Notes under the pieces: generated by a model
Database searches by the model: none
What the model was told of the DNA's origin: nothing
What the model saw: the letters and a program-made list of their open reading frames with translations, nothing else
Translations under genes and position numbers: made by a program
NCBI GenBank assembly: GCA_028293765.1
Contig: JAQGOG010000057.1
Span: forward strand, 62,001-126,000
Reading direction: 5' to 3'
DNA: 64,000 bases
Source of the DNA: Gammaproteobacteria bacterium
GTDB lineage: Bacteria > Pseudomonadota > Gammaproteobacteria > Steroidobacterales > Steroidobacteraceae
Part shown: positions 16,836-25,761 of the stretch, in pieces
Layout: every line of letters begins with the position of its first letter
How positions within the stretch are numbered: position 1 is the first letter of the stretch

Positions 16836-17261
16836 GTGAACCCCGGAGAGATCTATCGCCACGACGCGTTCTACAGGAACGCCGCATCCGGTGCTTTGGA
16901 GCGTAAGTACTTCGTTATTCTCGCGCGAACTCCAGGAAATGACCTGGTCGCACGACTGCTCACAAGCCGGCCTCATGCGCGACCTGAAGCTCCAAAATGC
17001 TTCCACGGTCATCCGTACCCGGGATTCTTCTTGGGCGTTCTCGGAGAACCGTTAATCGCAAAATCCTGGGTGGACATGCGCTACCTCGGCGACTTGGATC
17101 CTTCGGATGCTGATCGCTTGATGACTCGAGGGGTGCTTGGCCGCGTCATCACTTTGGATGACGACGTACTCGCCGAACTCATCGAGTGTGTGGCAAACGC
17201 GGACGACACAACTAGGCTGCAGGAAGTGTCTATGCGCGATCAGCTCGCGCGATTGCGATAA
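16836..17261 (+). CDS. Small protein paired with Panacea gene, candidate toxin
   Basis: This 141-residue protein starts at GTG 16836 (NPGEIYRHDAFYRN). I do not recognise a named family with certainty. The N-terminal pattern (PGEIYRHDAFY, then KYFVILAR and DLVARLLTSR) has the short alternating beta strands of SH3-like barrels, as in MazF/PemK toxins. GKSWVD-like KSWVDMRYLGDLD and a helical C-terminus follow. No MazF catalytic residues can be assigned. It lies 26 bp after the Panacea gene on the same strand, in the position expected for the toxin of a Panacea toxin-antitoxin pair. Toxicity is inferred only. Confidence 0.6.
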   Translation: MNPGEIYRHDAFYRNAASGALERKYFVILARTPGNDLVARLLTSRPHARPEAPKCFHGHPYPGFFLGVLGEPLIAKSWVDMRYLGDLDPSDADRLMTRGVLGRVITLDDDVLAELIECVANADDTTRLQEVSMRDQLARLR

Positions 17262-17273
17262 CCCCCTTAGCAA

Positions 17274-19205
17274 TCAGCCCAGATAACGTCTCCAGCTGCC
17301 GAGACCTGTGATGTCTGCGGCGGTTGCTGTGGCGTAGGACTCGCAGACGAAGCCGGCGACTTGCTCGCCGTTCTCCAGTTCTACTTTGCCGATGCCGAGG
17401 GGTGCGGGGATGCCGGCAACGAAACTGCCGAAGCTGGCGGAAGGAACTGACCAGACTTCGAGCTCTATGGGGGCGCCGCCGCTGGCGACTCGTACCAGGC
17501 CGGGGCGATCTGGGGGGCCACCGGGGAGGGCATAGAACTTATACGCTGGGGCAGTGCGGGTGCGGCGGATCAGAAATGCGCCGCGGCTCGTGAGTTGGTG
17601 GTTGAGGGGCAGGCCTTCCATGTGAGCGCCACAGACTGCAACGGCGATGCGGTCATCGGCGCTAAGGATGTCGGTCGAGGCGACGCGACTGTCTTTGGTG
17701 TCGACCTTGGCAGTGGCCCGGCTGTTAAAGCTGCCTTCCAGTGCTTTGGATGTCGCGGCCTGCGGCCCTGGCGTTGGAACAACCCCGGAGGCGTAGTCGG
17801 TTGCAACGTGCGCCGGAAGATCGAGACCGAGCGCGCCCAGCGAAGTTGGTTTCGCTCGATGCACCTTGTCGGCCAGAAACAGCAGGTCCGCGTCGGCGCC
17901 GGCTCGGCCTACCAGGGTCAGGCCGAATGGCAGGCCGTCGCTACGGAAGCCGGCCGGCACCGCTACGGCGGCCAGGTCGAGAAGGTTGACGAAATTAGTG
18001 TAGTACCCGAGATTCGAATTCAGGCGGATCGGGTCGGCATCGACTGCCTCGATGCGATAAACCGTGCCGGCGGTCGGCGTGACGAGCACGTCGATTGTGG
18101 ACCATACGCGGTCCGCCGCACGCCGCAGCTCCATCAGGCGGTATTGCGAGCGAAAGGCATCAGCCGCTGTGGCATTGCGGCCACCCGATATGATCTGCCG
18201 GGTGATTGGATGCATGGACTGCGGTTGCCGCTCCAGGAAGTCTCCCACTGCGCAGTAGCGTTCGGCCACCCACGGACCTTCGTATAGGAGCCTCGCTGTT
18301 GCGCGGAAGGGGTCGAAGTCGATTTCCACACGGCGGCCGCCGAGGGCTTCCAGCCGGGTTACCGCCGCTTCAAAGAGGTGCGCGTATTCGCTATCGCCGA
18401 AAAACTCGAGTTGATCGGCGCGCGGAACCCCGAAGCGAAAACCCAGAGCGGCTAGCGGGCCCGTCGCGGCCAAGCCTCTCAACGACACCGCCTTCGAGTA
18501 CGGGTCGTCAGGATCGAACCCAGCAGCTACCGCATACACGCGCGCGGCATCGTCCGCCGTCAAAGCAAAAATCGACACGCAGTCGAGGGAACGACACGCC
18601 GGGACGACACCGCTCGTGCTGAGCGCTCCGCACGTGGGCTTGAGGCCAACGATGTTGTTGAACGCCGCCGGCACCCGGCCCGATCCCGCCGTGTCCGTTC
18701 CCAACGAGAAACTCACGAGCCCCGTTGCCACCGACACCGCCGACCCGGAGCTGGACCCTCCGGAAATGTAGGCGCTGTCGAAGCTGTTCTGACAGGCGCC
18801 ATGCGGCGAGCGCGTCCCGACCAGTCCCGTCGCAAACTGATCGAGATTCGTCTTGCCGAGCGGAATCGCTCCCGCTTCGATGAGCTTACGCACGACGTAC
18901 GCCGATTCCCCCGGCGTATAGGCATAGTCAGGGCAGCCCGCCGTGGTGGGCATTCCCCCGAGATCGATGTTGTCCTTGATGGCAAACGGAACACCGTAGA
19001 GGGGCAGCGCTTCCGGAGCACGCGCAGCAAGAGCCCGCGCAAATCCAAGGACCCGGTCGCGAGCCAATCGTGTTATCCAGACGCGCCGATCCGGCGCCCG
19101 CGCGATGCTCGCGAGCACCTGCTCCATGACATCGACCGGCGAGAAGCGGCGTGCGCGATAGCCATCGAGAAGGCCTGAAATCAGCAATGGGTTGGGTAAA
19201 GACAT
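17274..19205 (-). CDS. atzF: Allophanate hydrolase
   Basis: The amidase-signature domain has the Ser-cisSer-Lys triad region: FAIKDNIDLGG (Lys), ISGGSSSGSAVSVA (cis-Ser) and GTDTAGSGRVPAAFNN (nucleophile Ser). The C-terminal domain beginning VAVCGAHMEGLPLNHQL is specific to allophanate hydrolases. It splits allophanate to ammonia and CO2, the last step after carboxylation of urea or guanidine. ATG 19205 with GGA nine bases upstream is preferred; a TTG at 19220 would overlap the carboxylase stop. It is the last gene of the four-gene guanidine catabolic operon and converges on the candidate toxin gene with a 12-bp gap. Confidence 0.95.
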   Translation of the reverse strand: MSLPNPLLISGLLDGYRARRFSPVDVMEQVLASIARAPDRRVWITRLARDRVLGFARALAARAPEALPLYGVPFAIKDNIDLGGMPTTAGCPDYAYTPGESAYVVRKLIEAGAIPLGKTNLDQFATGLVGTRSPHGACQNSFDSAYISGGSSSGSAVSVATGLVSFSLGTDTAGSGRVPAAFNNIVGLKPTCGALSTSGVVPACRSLDCVSIFALTADDAARVYAVAAGFDPDDPYSKAVSLRGLAATGPLAALGFRFGVPRADQLEFFGDSEYAHLFEAAVTRLEALGGRRVEIDFDPFRATARLLYEGPWVAERYCAVGDFLERQPQSMHPITRQIISGGRNATAADAFRSQYRLMELRRAADRVWSTIDVLVTPTAGTVYRIEAVDADPIRLNSNLGYYTNFVNLLDLAAVAVPAGFRSDGLPFGLTLVGRAGADADLLFLADKVHRAKPTSLGALGLDLPAHVATDYASGVVPTPGPQAATSKALEGSFNSRATAKVDTKDSRVASTDILSADDRIAVAVCGAHMEGLPLNHQLTSRGAFLIRRTRTAPAYKFYALPGGPPDRPGLVRVASGGAPIELEVWSVPSASFGSFVAGIPAPLGIGKVELENGEQVAGFVCESYATATAADITGLGSWRRYLG

Positions 19206-19216
19206 TTGAATTCCAA

Positions 19217-22200
19217 TCAAAGCGGTCGCAATACGAGCAGGGTTTCACCGGCTGACACGGGTCGACCGCGGGCGCAGCGAACTTCGACGATCTCTCCCGC
19301 CTCCTCGGCCGTAATCGGGATTTCCATCTTCATCGCCTCCACGATCAAGAGGTCGTCGCCAGCGCGTACCCGTTTTCCCGGCTCGACGTCGATTTGCCAG
19401 ACGCTCCCGGCGACAGGAGAGCTAACCGCGATGCATCCTTCAGGAACGCTCGGTCCGGCGACTATCTCCCCCGAGCCCAGCGGGTCGCTGACATTCGGGC
19501 AGTCATCCGCCTCCGACTCGTTCCAGCGCTCGCGTTCGGCCTCGAATGCGGCCTGCTGGCGTGCTTTGAACTGCGCAATGGATGGTGCGTTTTCCTCCAG
19601 AAACGCACGGTAGTCCCTGAGCCGGAGCGTGGTGTCCTCCATGTCCAGCCGGAATCGACCGTAAGGAAAGTCCTCGCGCATGTTCGCAAGCTCTGCCGCG
19701 CTCACGGGGAAAAAACGAATTTGATCGAAGAACCGTAGCAGCCACTGCTTGCCGTCACGAAAGTCGACCGTCCGCCGCTGGCGATTCCACATCTGCACCG
19801 TACGGCCGACCAACTGGTATCCGCCGGGACCTTCCATGCCATAGACGCATAAGTACGCACCTCCAATCCCCACTGCGTTTTCCGGCGTCCAGGTACGCGC
19901 GGGGTTGTATTTGGTCGTGACCAAACGGTGTCGCGGATCGAGCGGGGTCGCCACGGGTGCGCCGAGATAGACATCGCCGAGCCCCATGACGAGGTAGCTC
20001 GCCTCGAACACGATTCGCCTCACATCCTCGCTGGAGTCGAGGCCATTCATGCGACGGATGAATTCGATGTTGCTCGGACACCAGGGCGCGTCCTTGCGCA
20101 CGGATTGCGTGTACTTGTCGATCGCGAGTTGCGTCGCCGGATCGTCCCATGACAACGGCAGATGTACGATGCGGCTCGGCACTTCCAGCCTGTCGACCGG
20201 CGGCAACTCGTCTTCCGCAAGCAGCAACAGCTCCCGCAGAGCGGGCTGCGACAGCATGCGGCTGTCGAAGTGCACCTGAAGGGAGCGAACACCCGGCGTG
20301 AGATCGATGATTCCCGGCTCGTCGCGCCTCGCGAGCCATTCCATCAGCGCATGGACGCGGAAACGCAGCTCGAGCTCCAGAACCGGGCGGCCGTACTCGA
20401 CGAGCAGATAATCCTCGCCCGAGTGCCGATAGCACACGGGGATCCGGCCCGTGTCTTCCAGCCGCTGCAACACCGGCGATGCGTGCGTCGACACTCGCTG
20501 GAACCGGATCGTGTCGCCCGGCCGTAACTGTCCGATCTTCCACAGATCCGACCGTGTGATGACCGCCGGACATACGAAGCCGCCGAGACTCGGGCCGTCC
20601 GGGCCGAGGATGACCGGCATGTCGCCGGTGTAATCGATCGCGCCGATCGCGTAAGCGTTATCGTGAATGTTGGAAGGGTGCAGTCCCGCTTCGCCGCCGT
20701 CCGCCCGCGCCCATTGAGGCTTGGGGCCGATGAGGCGAACGCCGGTCCGGCTCGAGTTGTAATGCACTTCCCAGTCCGTCGCGAAGAAGGTGCGGATGTC
20801 TTCGTCCGTAAAGAAATCCGGAGCACCGTGCGGACCATAGGTGACCGCGACGCTCCAATGCTTCCCGTACGTGGGGATTTGACTCTGCGGCAGCGACACG
20901 CAGCCCTCGAGATGCGAGCCGGAACGCGCCAGCCGCAACACGTCGCCCTTGCGGAGCGCCCGGCCGACGTGACCGCCAAATTGTCCGAGCGTGAAGGTTG
21001 AACGGCTGCCCAGGTACTCGGGTACGTCAAAGCCGCCCCTCACCGCGAGGTAGGCCCGCTGTCCTGGACCATCGATGCTACCGAGTGCGAGGACACTCCC
21101 TGCCGCGACCGGCAGCGGCGTCCAGAAAGGGACGGAACTCCCATCGAGGGTGGCCTCCATACTCGCGCCGGTCAGTGCAATGACACTGTCGCTGCCAAAC
21201 TGCAGCGCGGGCCCTTTCCCGGTGAGTTCCAACCCGGCCGCGCTCGTCGGGTTGCCGACGATGCGGTTGGCGAGCCGGAAGGCGAGGCCATCCATTGGAC
21301 CGGAAGGCGGCACGCCAACGTTCCAATACCCGAGTCGTCCCGGGGAATCCTGCACCGTTGCCTGCGTCCCCGGCCGGAGCACCTCGACTGACAAGGGCCG
21401 AAATTCGACACCCGCCAGGAACCTCGTGAACTGCTGTCCTTCCCGAAAGACGGCCGTATTCAAAACCGTTCGCAGGTATTCGAGATTGGTCTCGATACCG
21501 TACACGCGGCTGCTGGCCAACGCGGCTTGCAGTTGCTCCAGCGCGAGCTCGCGCGTCGGCGAGTGCGCAATAATCTTCGCGAGCAGCGGATCGTAGAAGG
21601 AGGAGACTTCCGTGCCCGTCTCGATCCAAGTGTCGACACGCACGCCCGTAGGAAGTGCCACCAGGGAAAGAGGTCCGCTCGACGGCCGGAAGTTACGGCT
21701 CGGGTCTTCGGCATAGAGCCGCACCTGGATTGCGTGGCCGTTCGGTTCATGGCGGTACGCGGCGAGATTGGGAGGCTCGTCCGCGGCAACGCGGATCATC
21801 CACTCGACCAGATCGACGCCCGTGACCTCCTCGGTGACTCCATGCTCCACCTGCAGCCGCGTGTTGACTTCGAGGAAATAGAACTCACTGGTTGGCACGT
21901 CGTAGACGAACTCCACCGTGCCGGCCGATCGGTACCGGACAGCACGCCCCAACCGTGTAGCTGCTGCAAACAGCCGCTCACGGGCATCCTGCGAAAGCCC
22001 AGGCGCGGGTGTCTCCTCGATGACCTTCTGGTTCCGCCTCTGCATCGAGCAGTCGCGCTCCCCCAGTGCGATGACGTTGCCGGCGCCATCGCCAAACAGC
22101 TGCACCTCTATGTGCCGCGCGTGCTCGATATACTTTTCGAGAAACAGGCCACCGTCGCTGAAGTTGCTGCGCGCGAGACGCTCGACCGATGCGAAGGCGC

Positions 22201-22732
22201 CGCTGAGATCCGCCTCATTCCGACACAACTGCATGCCGATACCGCCGCCGCCAGCGGTGCTTTTGAGCATGATCGGGTAGCCGATGCGCACCGCCTCCAC
22301 AAGCGCTTCAGCCAGCTCCTTCAGGAGCCCGCTGCCCGGCAACAGCGGTAACCCCTGCTCTTGGGCCAGCGCGCGGGCGCGATGCTTGAGTCCGAAGTCA
22401 CGGATCTGACCGGGGGTGGGGCCGATGAACGTGATGCCGGTCTGCGCGCACGCCTGCGCGAAGGCGGCGTTCTCGCTCAAAAAGCCGTACCCAGGGTGAA
22501 TCGCGCGGGCGCCGGTGGCGCGTGCCGCTTCGATGAGCTTGTCCTGCCGCAGATAACTCTCGGCCGCCGTCACGCCGCCAAGGCATACGGCCTCATCGGC
22601 CGAAGAGACGTGAAGCGAGTGCCTGTCCGCGTCTGAATAGACGGCTACCGCACCAATCCGCATGCGACGCAACGTGCGCTCGATGCGGCACGCTATGGCG
22701 CCACGATTTGCGATGAGGACTTTTTCGAACAT
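19217..22732 (-). CDS. uca: Biotin-dependent urea/guanidine carboxylase
   Basis: This single 1171-residue chain has a biotin carboxylase/ATP-grasp domain (from [20 protein letters not shown]; residues about 1-450), a carboxyltransferase built from KipI/KipA-like halves (about 460-1070, including [20 protein letters not shown] and [13 protein letters not shown]) and a C-terminal biotin carrier domain with [10 protein letters not shown] carrying the biotinyl Lys. Enzymes of this family carboxylate urea or guanidine. The two guanidine riboswitches and two DUF1989 genes in this locus favour guanidine as the real substrate. The ATG has AAGAGG eight bases upstream and sits right after a guanidine-II riboswitch. 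Confidence 0.94.
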   Translation of the reverse strand: MFEKVLIANRGAIACRIERTLRRMRIGAVAVYSDADRHSLHVSSADEAVCLGGVTAAESYLRQDKLIEAARATGARAIHPGYGFLSENAAFAQACAQTGITFIGPTPGQIRDFGLKHRARALAQEQGLPLLPGSGLLKELAEALVEAVRIGYPIMLKSTAGGGGIGMQLCRNEADLSGAFASVERLARSNFSDGGLFLEKYIEHARHIEVQLFGDGAGNVIALGERDCSMQRRNQKVIEETPAPGLSQDARERLFAAATRLGRAVRYRSAGTVEFVYDVPTSEFYFLEVNTRLQVEHGVTEEVTGVDLVEWMIRVAADEPPNLAAYRHEPNGHAIQVRLYAEDPSRNFRPSSGPLSLVALPTGVRVDTWIETGTEVSSFYDPLLAKIIAHSPTRELALEQLQAALASSRVYGIETNLEYLRTVLNTAVFREGQQFTRFLAGVEFRPLSVEVLRPGTQATVQDSPGRLGYWNVGVPPSGPMDGLAFRLANRIVGNPTSAAGLELTGKGPALQFGSDSVIALTGASMEATLDGSSVPFWTPLPVAAGSVLALGSIDGPGQRAYLAVRGGFDVPEYLGSRSTFTLGQFGGHVGRALRKGDVLRLARSGSHLEGCVSLPQSQIPTYGKHWSVAVTYGPHGAPDFFTDEDIRTFFATDWEVHYNSSRTGVRLIGPKPQWARADGGEAGLHPSNIHDNAYAIGAIDYTGDMPVILGPDGPSLGGFVCPAVITRSDLWKIGQLRPGDTIRFQRVSTHASPVLQRLEDTGRIPVCYRHSGEDYLLVEYGRPVLELELRFRVHALMEWLARRDEPGIIDLTPGVRSLQVHFDSRMLSQPALRELLLLAEDELPPVDRLEVPSRIVHLPLSWDDPATQLAIDKYTQSVRKDAPWCPSNIEFIRRMNGLDSSEDVRRIVFEASYLVMGLGDVYLGAPVATPLDPRHRLVTTKYNPARTWTPENAVGIGGAYLCVYGMEGPGGYQLVGRTVQMWNRQRRTVDFRDGKQWLLRFFDQIRFFPVSAAELANMREDFPYGRFRLDMEDTTLRLRDYRAFLEENAPSIAQFKARQQAAFEAERERWNESEADDCPNVSDPLGSGEIVAGPSVPEGCIAVSSPVAGSVWQIDVEPGKRVRAGDDLLIVEAMKMEIPITAEEAGEIVEVRCARGRPVSAGETLLVLRPL

Positions 22733-22756
22733 GCCGCGATCCTCTTAGGTCTTTGC

Positions 22757-22804
22757 GCCGGGTCGTCCCGGCCTTTTCACGAGGATCTGCGGGTCGTCCC
22801 GCAG
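22757..22804 (-). promoter_or_regulatory. Guanidine-II (mini-ykkC) riboswitch
   Basis: On the minus strand two perfect hairpins each close an ACGA tetraloop. The first is CTGCGGG-ACGA-CCCGCAG (22804-22787, 7-bp stem) and the second GCCGGG-ACGA-CCCGGC (22772-22757, 6-bp stem), with a 14-nt linker. Twin ACGR-loop hairpins are the defining feature of the guanidine-II class. The ribosome-binding site AAGAGG (22746-22741) and the carboxylase ATG (22732) follow at once, so control is probably at translation initiation. It lies inside the operon, between the DUF1989 gene and the carboxylase. Confidence 0.92.
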
Positions 22805-22816
22805 CCAGAATGGGCG

Positions 22817-23482
22817 CTAGGAATCCGGGCCCCTGGCGGCATCCCAAACCATCAGGCGTACTGGTGTCGGGTTGTAGGCGTTGCAAGGATTATTGAGTTG
22901 CGGGCAGTTCGAGATCAGCACGATCACGTCCATCGCGGCACGCATCTCGACGTAGCGGCCGGAGGCAGAGATGCCGTCGGCGAACGTTAGCTGCCCTCCC
23001 GGGGTGACCGGCACGTTCATGAAGAAGTTGATATTGCTCGGCAGATCTCGCTTGGTGAGACCGAAATCCGTGCGCGCCAACGCAGTCAGAAAGTTGTCCC
23101 GGCAGCTGTGCATGTGCCGCTTCTCCAGAGAGTAGCGCACGGTGTTGCTTTCGGCGGAACACGCACCTCCCAGCGTGTCATGCCGCCCGCACGTGTCCGC
23201 GACGATATCGAGCATCACGTTGCCACTGTTTGACAGCAAACGCGTGCCGGCCATCAGGTACAGATTCCCCTGCGCCCGGATAGTATCCGAGGCGCTGTAG
23301 CGCTCTTCGATATCCGCAGCGCTGAAGAACAACGTATCCACTGCCTGGTTACCCTCGAGGTCCAGGATGCGCAGGAACTGGCCTTTGCGGACGATGCCCA
23401 TCCACGGTTCGCCCGCCGGCACGATCTCGTCCGACACCGCATCGCGCGAATCCAGCGTGCTTTCGATCATCCTGAGAGTCAT
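22817..23482 (-). CDS. DUF1989 protein, urea carboxylase-associated protein 2 type (carboxyguanidine deiminase subunit)
   Basis: This 221-residue DUF1989 protein contains the family core [17 protein letters not shown], with a conserved Cys-xx-His-Asp likely to bind metal, and the end motif [13 protein letters not shown]. The pair of DUF1989 proteins next to guanidine carboxylase has been identified as carboxyguanidine deiminase (CgdA/CgdB), which turns carboxyguanidine into allophanate. I cannot tell which letter applies to which gene. The start overlaps the previous stop by four bases (ATGA), so the two subunits are made together. The guanidine-II riboswitch follows its stop. Confidence 0.9.
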   Translation of the reverse strand: MTLRMIESTLDSRDAVSDEIVPAGEPWMGIVRKGQFLRILDLEGNQAVDTLFFSAADIEERYSASDTIRAQGNLYLMAGTRLLSNSGNVMLDIVADTCGRHDTLGGACSAESNTVRYSLEKRHMHSCRDNFLTALARTDFGLTKRDLPSNINFFMNVPVTPGGQLTFADGISASGRYVEMRAAMDVIVLISNCPQLNNPCNAYNPTPVRLMVWDAARGPDS

Positions 23483-24213
23483 GAAACGTACAACATTTCA
23501 GTGTTGCGAAAGCCGCGCTCATTCTCGGGGCAGCGGATGCGACAAGGATCGTCCTGCGCCACGGGGCCGGTCGCGAAGGCGGTGAGGCGCACGTACCGCG
23601 GGTGGTAGGCAGGTTCCGGATCCAACGGATGCTGGCACGTCGCGAACGCGACCAGAGCGTGCATCTCGAAACGCAGATCGACGTAGTTGCCGGCTCGCGA
23701 AGCTCCCGGCCGGAAGTACATCTGCCCCTCGTGGCCGACCGTCACCTTGCTGAAGAAATTCACGTTCGCGACGATGTCACGCTTACCCAGCCCGTATTTA
23801 CCCAGCTCGTTGAGCAAGCTGTCATACCCGTTCTTGTAGACGCCATTGCGCTGCTCCTGGAAACGAGTCGCGCCGTACTTGTCCGCGACCATCGCTGCAT
23901 TCGACACTCCGGACATCGTGTCGTGCCAGCCGCAGGTGTCTTCCGTGAGAGAACAGAGAATACGGCCCATGTCCGAGTAACACACGCAGCCCTTGGTCAG
24001 ATACGCCGTGTGTTGCGCCTTCAGAGTGTCAGCCATGTTATAGCGTTCGAGGCGGTCCTCCTGGTTGTAGAATAGCGCGGAGACGTTCGCGCCTCCGTCG
24101 ATATCGGTCAGCCGCAGCGTCGTGCCGCGGCGTACAACCCCCGACCAGTGACTACCGCTGTGCAGATGTTCTTCCCAGAGTACTGGGCCCGCCGTGCGGG
24201 TATCAGTCGTCAT
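23479..24213 (-). CDS. DUF1989 protein, urea carboxylase-associated protein 1 type (carboxyguanidine deiminase subunit)
   Basis: This 244-residue DUF1989 protein is paralogous to the next gene. It has [28 protein letters not shown] and the metal-site segment [17 protein letters not shown], and ends with [17 protein letters not shown] ribosome-binding site lies six bases before the ATG at 24213. It is first in the minus-strand operon DUF1989-DUF1989-carboxylase-allophanate hydrolase. By family knowledge it forms the carboxyguanidine deiminase with its partner. The divergent importer operon starts about 400 bp away. Confidence 0.9.
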   Translation of the reverse strand: MTTDTRTAGPVLWEEHLHSGSHWSGVVRRGTTLRLTDIDGGANVSALFYNQEDRLERYNMADTLKAQHTAYLTKGCVCYSDMGRILCSLTEDTCGWHDTMSGVSNAAMVADKYGATRFQEQRNGVYKNGYDSLLNELGKYGLGKRDIVANVNFFSKVTVGHEGQMYFRPGASRAGNYVDLRFEMHALVAFATCQHPLDPEPAYHPRYVRLTAFATGPVAQDDPCRIRCPENERGFRNTEMLYVS

Positions 24214-24413
24214 CGCGTACTCCCCATGCGTGCCAGGCGCTGCAAAGGGTATACCAACTCAATTACGGCAAGTTAGCGCATGCGCTCGCTCCAAAACGGG
24301 GCACAATCCTGACGCGCCGCTGCGAAAGAGTGCGCGACGGCCTCTCGAACCCGCGCTTTGGCCCTGGTTTGGAGCGGCATACGCTTTGCATCCCTCACGT
24401 TCGCAATGTGCAT

Positions 24414-24527
24414 CTAGGGTTCCGACTCGCGCGGCCGTTCACGGTCGTGCCAGTGTCTGGTCCGAGAGAGGCAGTCCGGCAGACGCAGGCGTCAGCCGGA
24501 TACACGGCGGGACAAAAGCCCGGGAGA
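24414..24527 (+). promoter_or_regulatory. Guanidine-I (ykkC) riboswitch
   Basis: Conserved blocks of the class appear in the right order: CTAGGGTTCCG (24414-24424), GTCTGGTCCGAGAGAGGCA (from 24454), and ACACGGCGGGACAAAAGCCCGGGAG (24502-24526), here named in pieces: ACACGGCGGGA then CAAAAGCCCGGGAG. The spacing between the blocks fits the known three-stem aptamer that binds guanidinium. It lies about 95 bp upstream of the substrate-binding protein gene of the importer, so guanidine should raise importer expression. The expression platform is the hairpin region that follows. Confidence 0.95.
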
Positions 24528-24548
24528 TCGTACAGGCGCGCCTGCGCG

Positions 24549-24605
24549 CATCCGATCCCCGTCGGATGTGTCGTGGCGAGCCTCTCGCATCGGATCCGAC
24601 GACAC
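24549..24605 (+). promoter_or_regulatory. Probable expression platform of the guanidine-I riboswitch
   Basis: Between aptamer and ATG several pairings compete. CATCCGA (24549-24555) can pair with TCGGATG (24562-24568). GTGTCGT (24568-24574) can pair with ACGACAC (24599-24605), enclosing GCGAG/CTCGC (24576-24588). TCCGAT (24551-24556) can instead pair with ATCGGA (24589-24594). No U-run follows, so this is not a classical terminator; the last arm ends four bases before the AGGA ribosome-binding site of the importer gene. Translational control is therefore more likely, but is inferred. Confidence 0.45.
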
Positions 24606-24620
24606 CTCAGGAAAGCCGCA

Positions 24621-25718
24621 ATGCCCGCAACCCCCCGGAAGCTCGCCAGAACACTCGCCACCGCGTTCGTCTGCGCCGCCGTTCTTTGCGCCGCTACGGT
24701 CTTCTCCAAGCCGGCCAGCGCAGTCGAGAAGAAGAACTTCAAGGTTGCCTGGAGCATCTACGTCGGCTGGATGCCCTGGGACTACGCCGTCCAGAGCGGC
24801 ATTCTGAAGAAGTGGGCCGATAAGTACGGCATCACGATCCAGTTCACCCAGATCAACGACTACGTCGAATCGATCAATCAATACACGGCGGGAGGCTTCG
24901 ACGCCTGCGCCATGACGAACATGGATGCACTGACGATTCCGGCGGCAGGAGGCGTGGATTCCACGGCCCTCATCGTCGGCGACTTCTCCAACGGCAACGA
25001 CGGCGTCGTACTGAAGGGCAAGGGCAAGAAACTCGCCGACATCAAAGGCCAGTCGATCAACCTCGTCCAACTTTCGGTGTCGCACTACCTGCTGGTTCGA
25101 GGCCTCGAAACGGTGGGACTCAAGGAGCGCGACGTCAAGGTCGTCAACACGTCCGACGCCGATATCGTCGGCGCCTATGCGGCCCCCGGAACGACCGCCG
25201 TGGTCGCGTGGAAACCGCAGCTCGCGCAGATCATCGCGGCGCCCAGCGCCAGCGAGGTGTTCGATTCGAGCCGGATCCCGGGTGAGATCACGGATCTCTT
25301 CATCGTGAATACGGCGACGCTCAAAGCGAATCCGAAACTCGGCAAAGCGCTGGTGGGCGCGTGGTACGAGACGCTGGCCATCATGTTCGGCAAGGGCCCG
25401 CGGACGAGCGCCGCCCTCGCATCGATGGCGAAGGCGTCGGGTACCGATGTGGCGGGCTTCAACAGCCAGCTGGCGACGACGAAGATGTTCGTCACTCCCG
25501 CCGAGGCGGAGACGTTCGCCGCCAGCGCCAACTTCATCAAGATCATGGATCTCGTGCGCACGTTCTCTTTCAACCACGGCTTGCTCGGCCAGGGAGCGAG
25601 ATCGCCCGACGTCGTGGGGATGGCGTTCCCGGGCGGCAAGACGCTGGGCAATCCGCAAAACGTCAAGCTGCGCTTCGATCCGACCTACCTGCAGCTCGCC
25701 GTGGAAGGCAAGCTTTAG
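24621..25718 (+). CDS. ABC transporter substrate-binding protein (NitT/TauT type), probable guanidine binding
   Basis: The 365-residue protein has a signal peptide (ALATAFVCAA-like LATAFVCAAVLCAATVFSK) and a periplasmic-binding fold of the NMT1/SsuA type, with VAWSIYVGWMPWDYAVQSGILKKW and IQFTQINDYVESINQYTAGGFDACAMTNMD-like segments. ATG 24621 has AGGA nine bases upstream. The guanidine-I riboswitch before it, and the divergent guanidine-degrading operon, point to guanidine or a close derivative as ligand. Generic annotation would be nitrate/sulfonate/taurine, which does not suit the context. Confidence 0.9.
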   Translation: MPATPRKLARTLATAFVCAAVLCAATVFSKPASAVEKKNFKVAWSIYVGWMPWDYAVQSGILKKWADKYGITIQFTQINDYVESINQYTAGGFDACAMTNMDALTIPAAGGVDSTALIVGDFSNGNDGVVLKGKGKKLADIKGQSINLVQLSVSHYLLVRGLETVGLKERDVKVVNTSDADIVGAYAAPGTTAVVAWKPQLAQIIAAPSASEVFDSSRIPGEITDLFIVNTATLKANPKLGKALVGAWYETLAIMFGKGPRTSAALASMAKASGTDVAGFNSQLATTKMFVTPAEAETFAASANFIKIMDLVRTFSFNHGLLGQGARSPDVVGMAFPGGKTLGNPQNVKLRFDPTYLQLAVEGKL

Positions 25719-25761
25719 AAATGAAATCGCTTGTCAGGCCGGCCCTCGATGCCACAGTCGC

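Noticed and set aside
24492-25658. Long open frame antisense to the substrate-binding protein gene
   Set aside because: It runs through the riboswitch and signal-peptide region on the wrong strand and has Arg/His/Asp-rich shadow composition.
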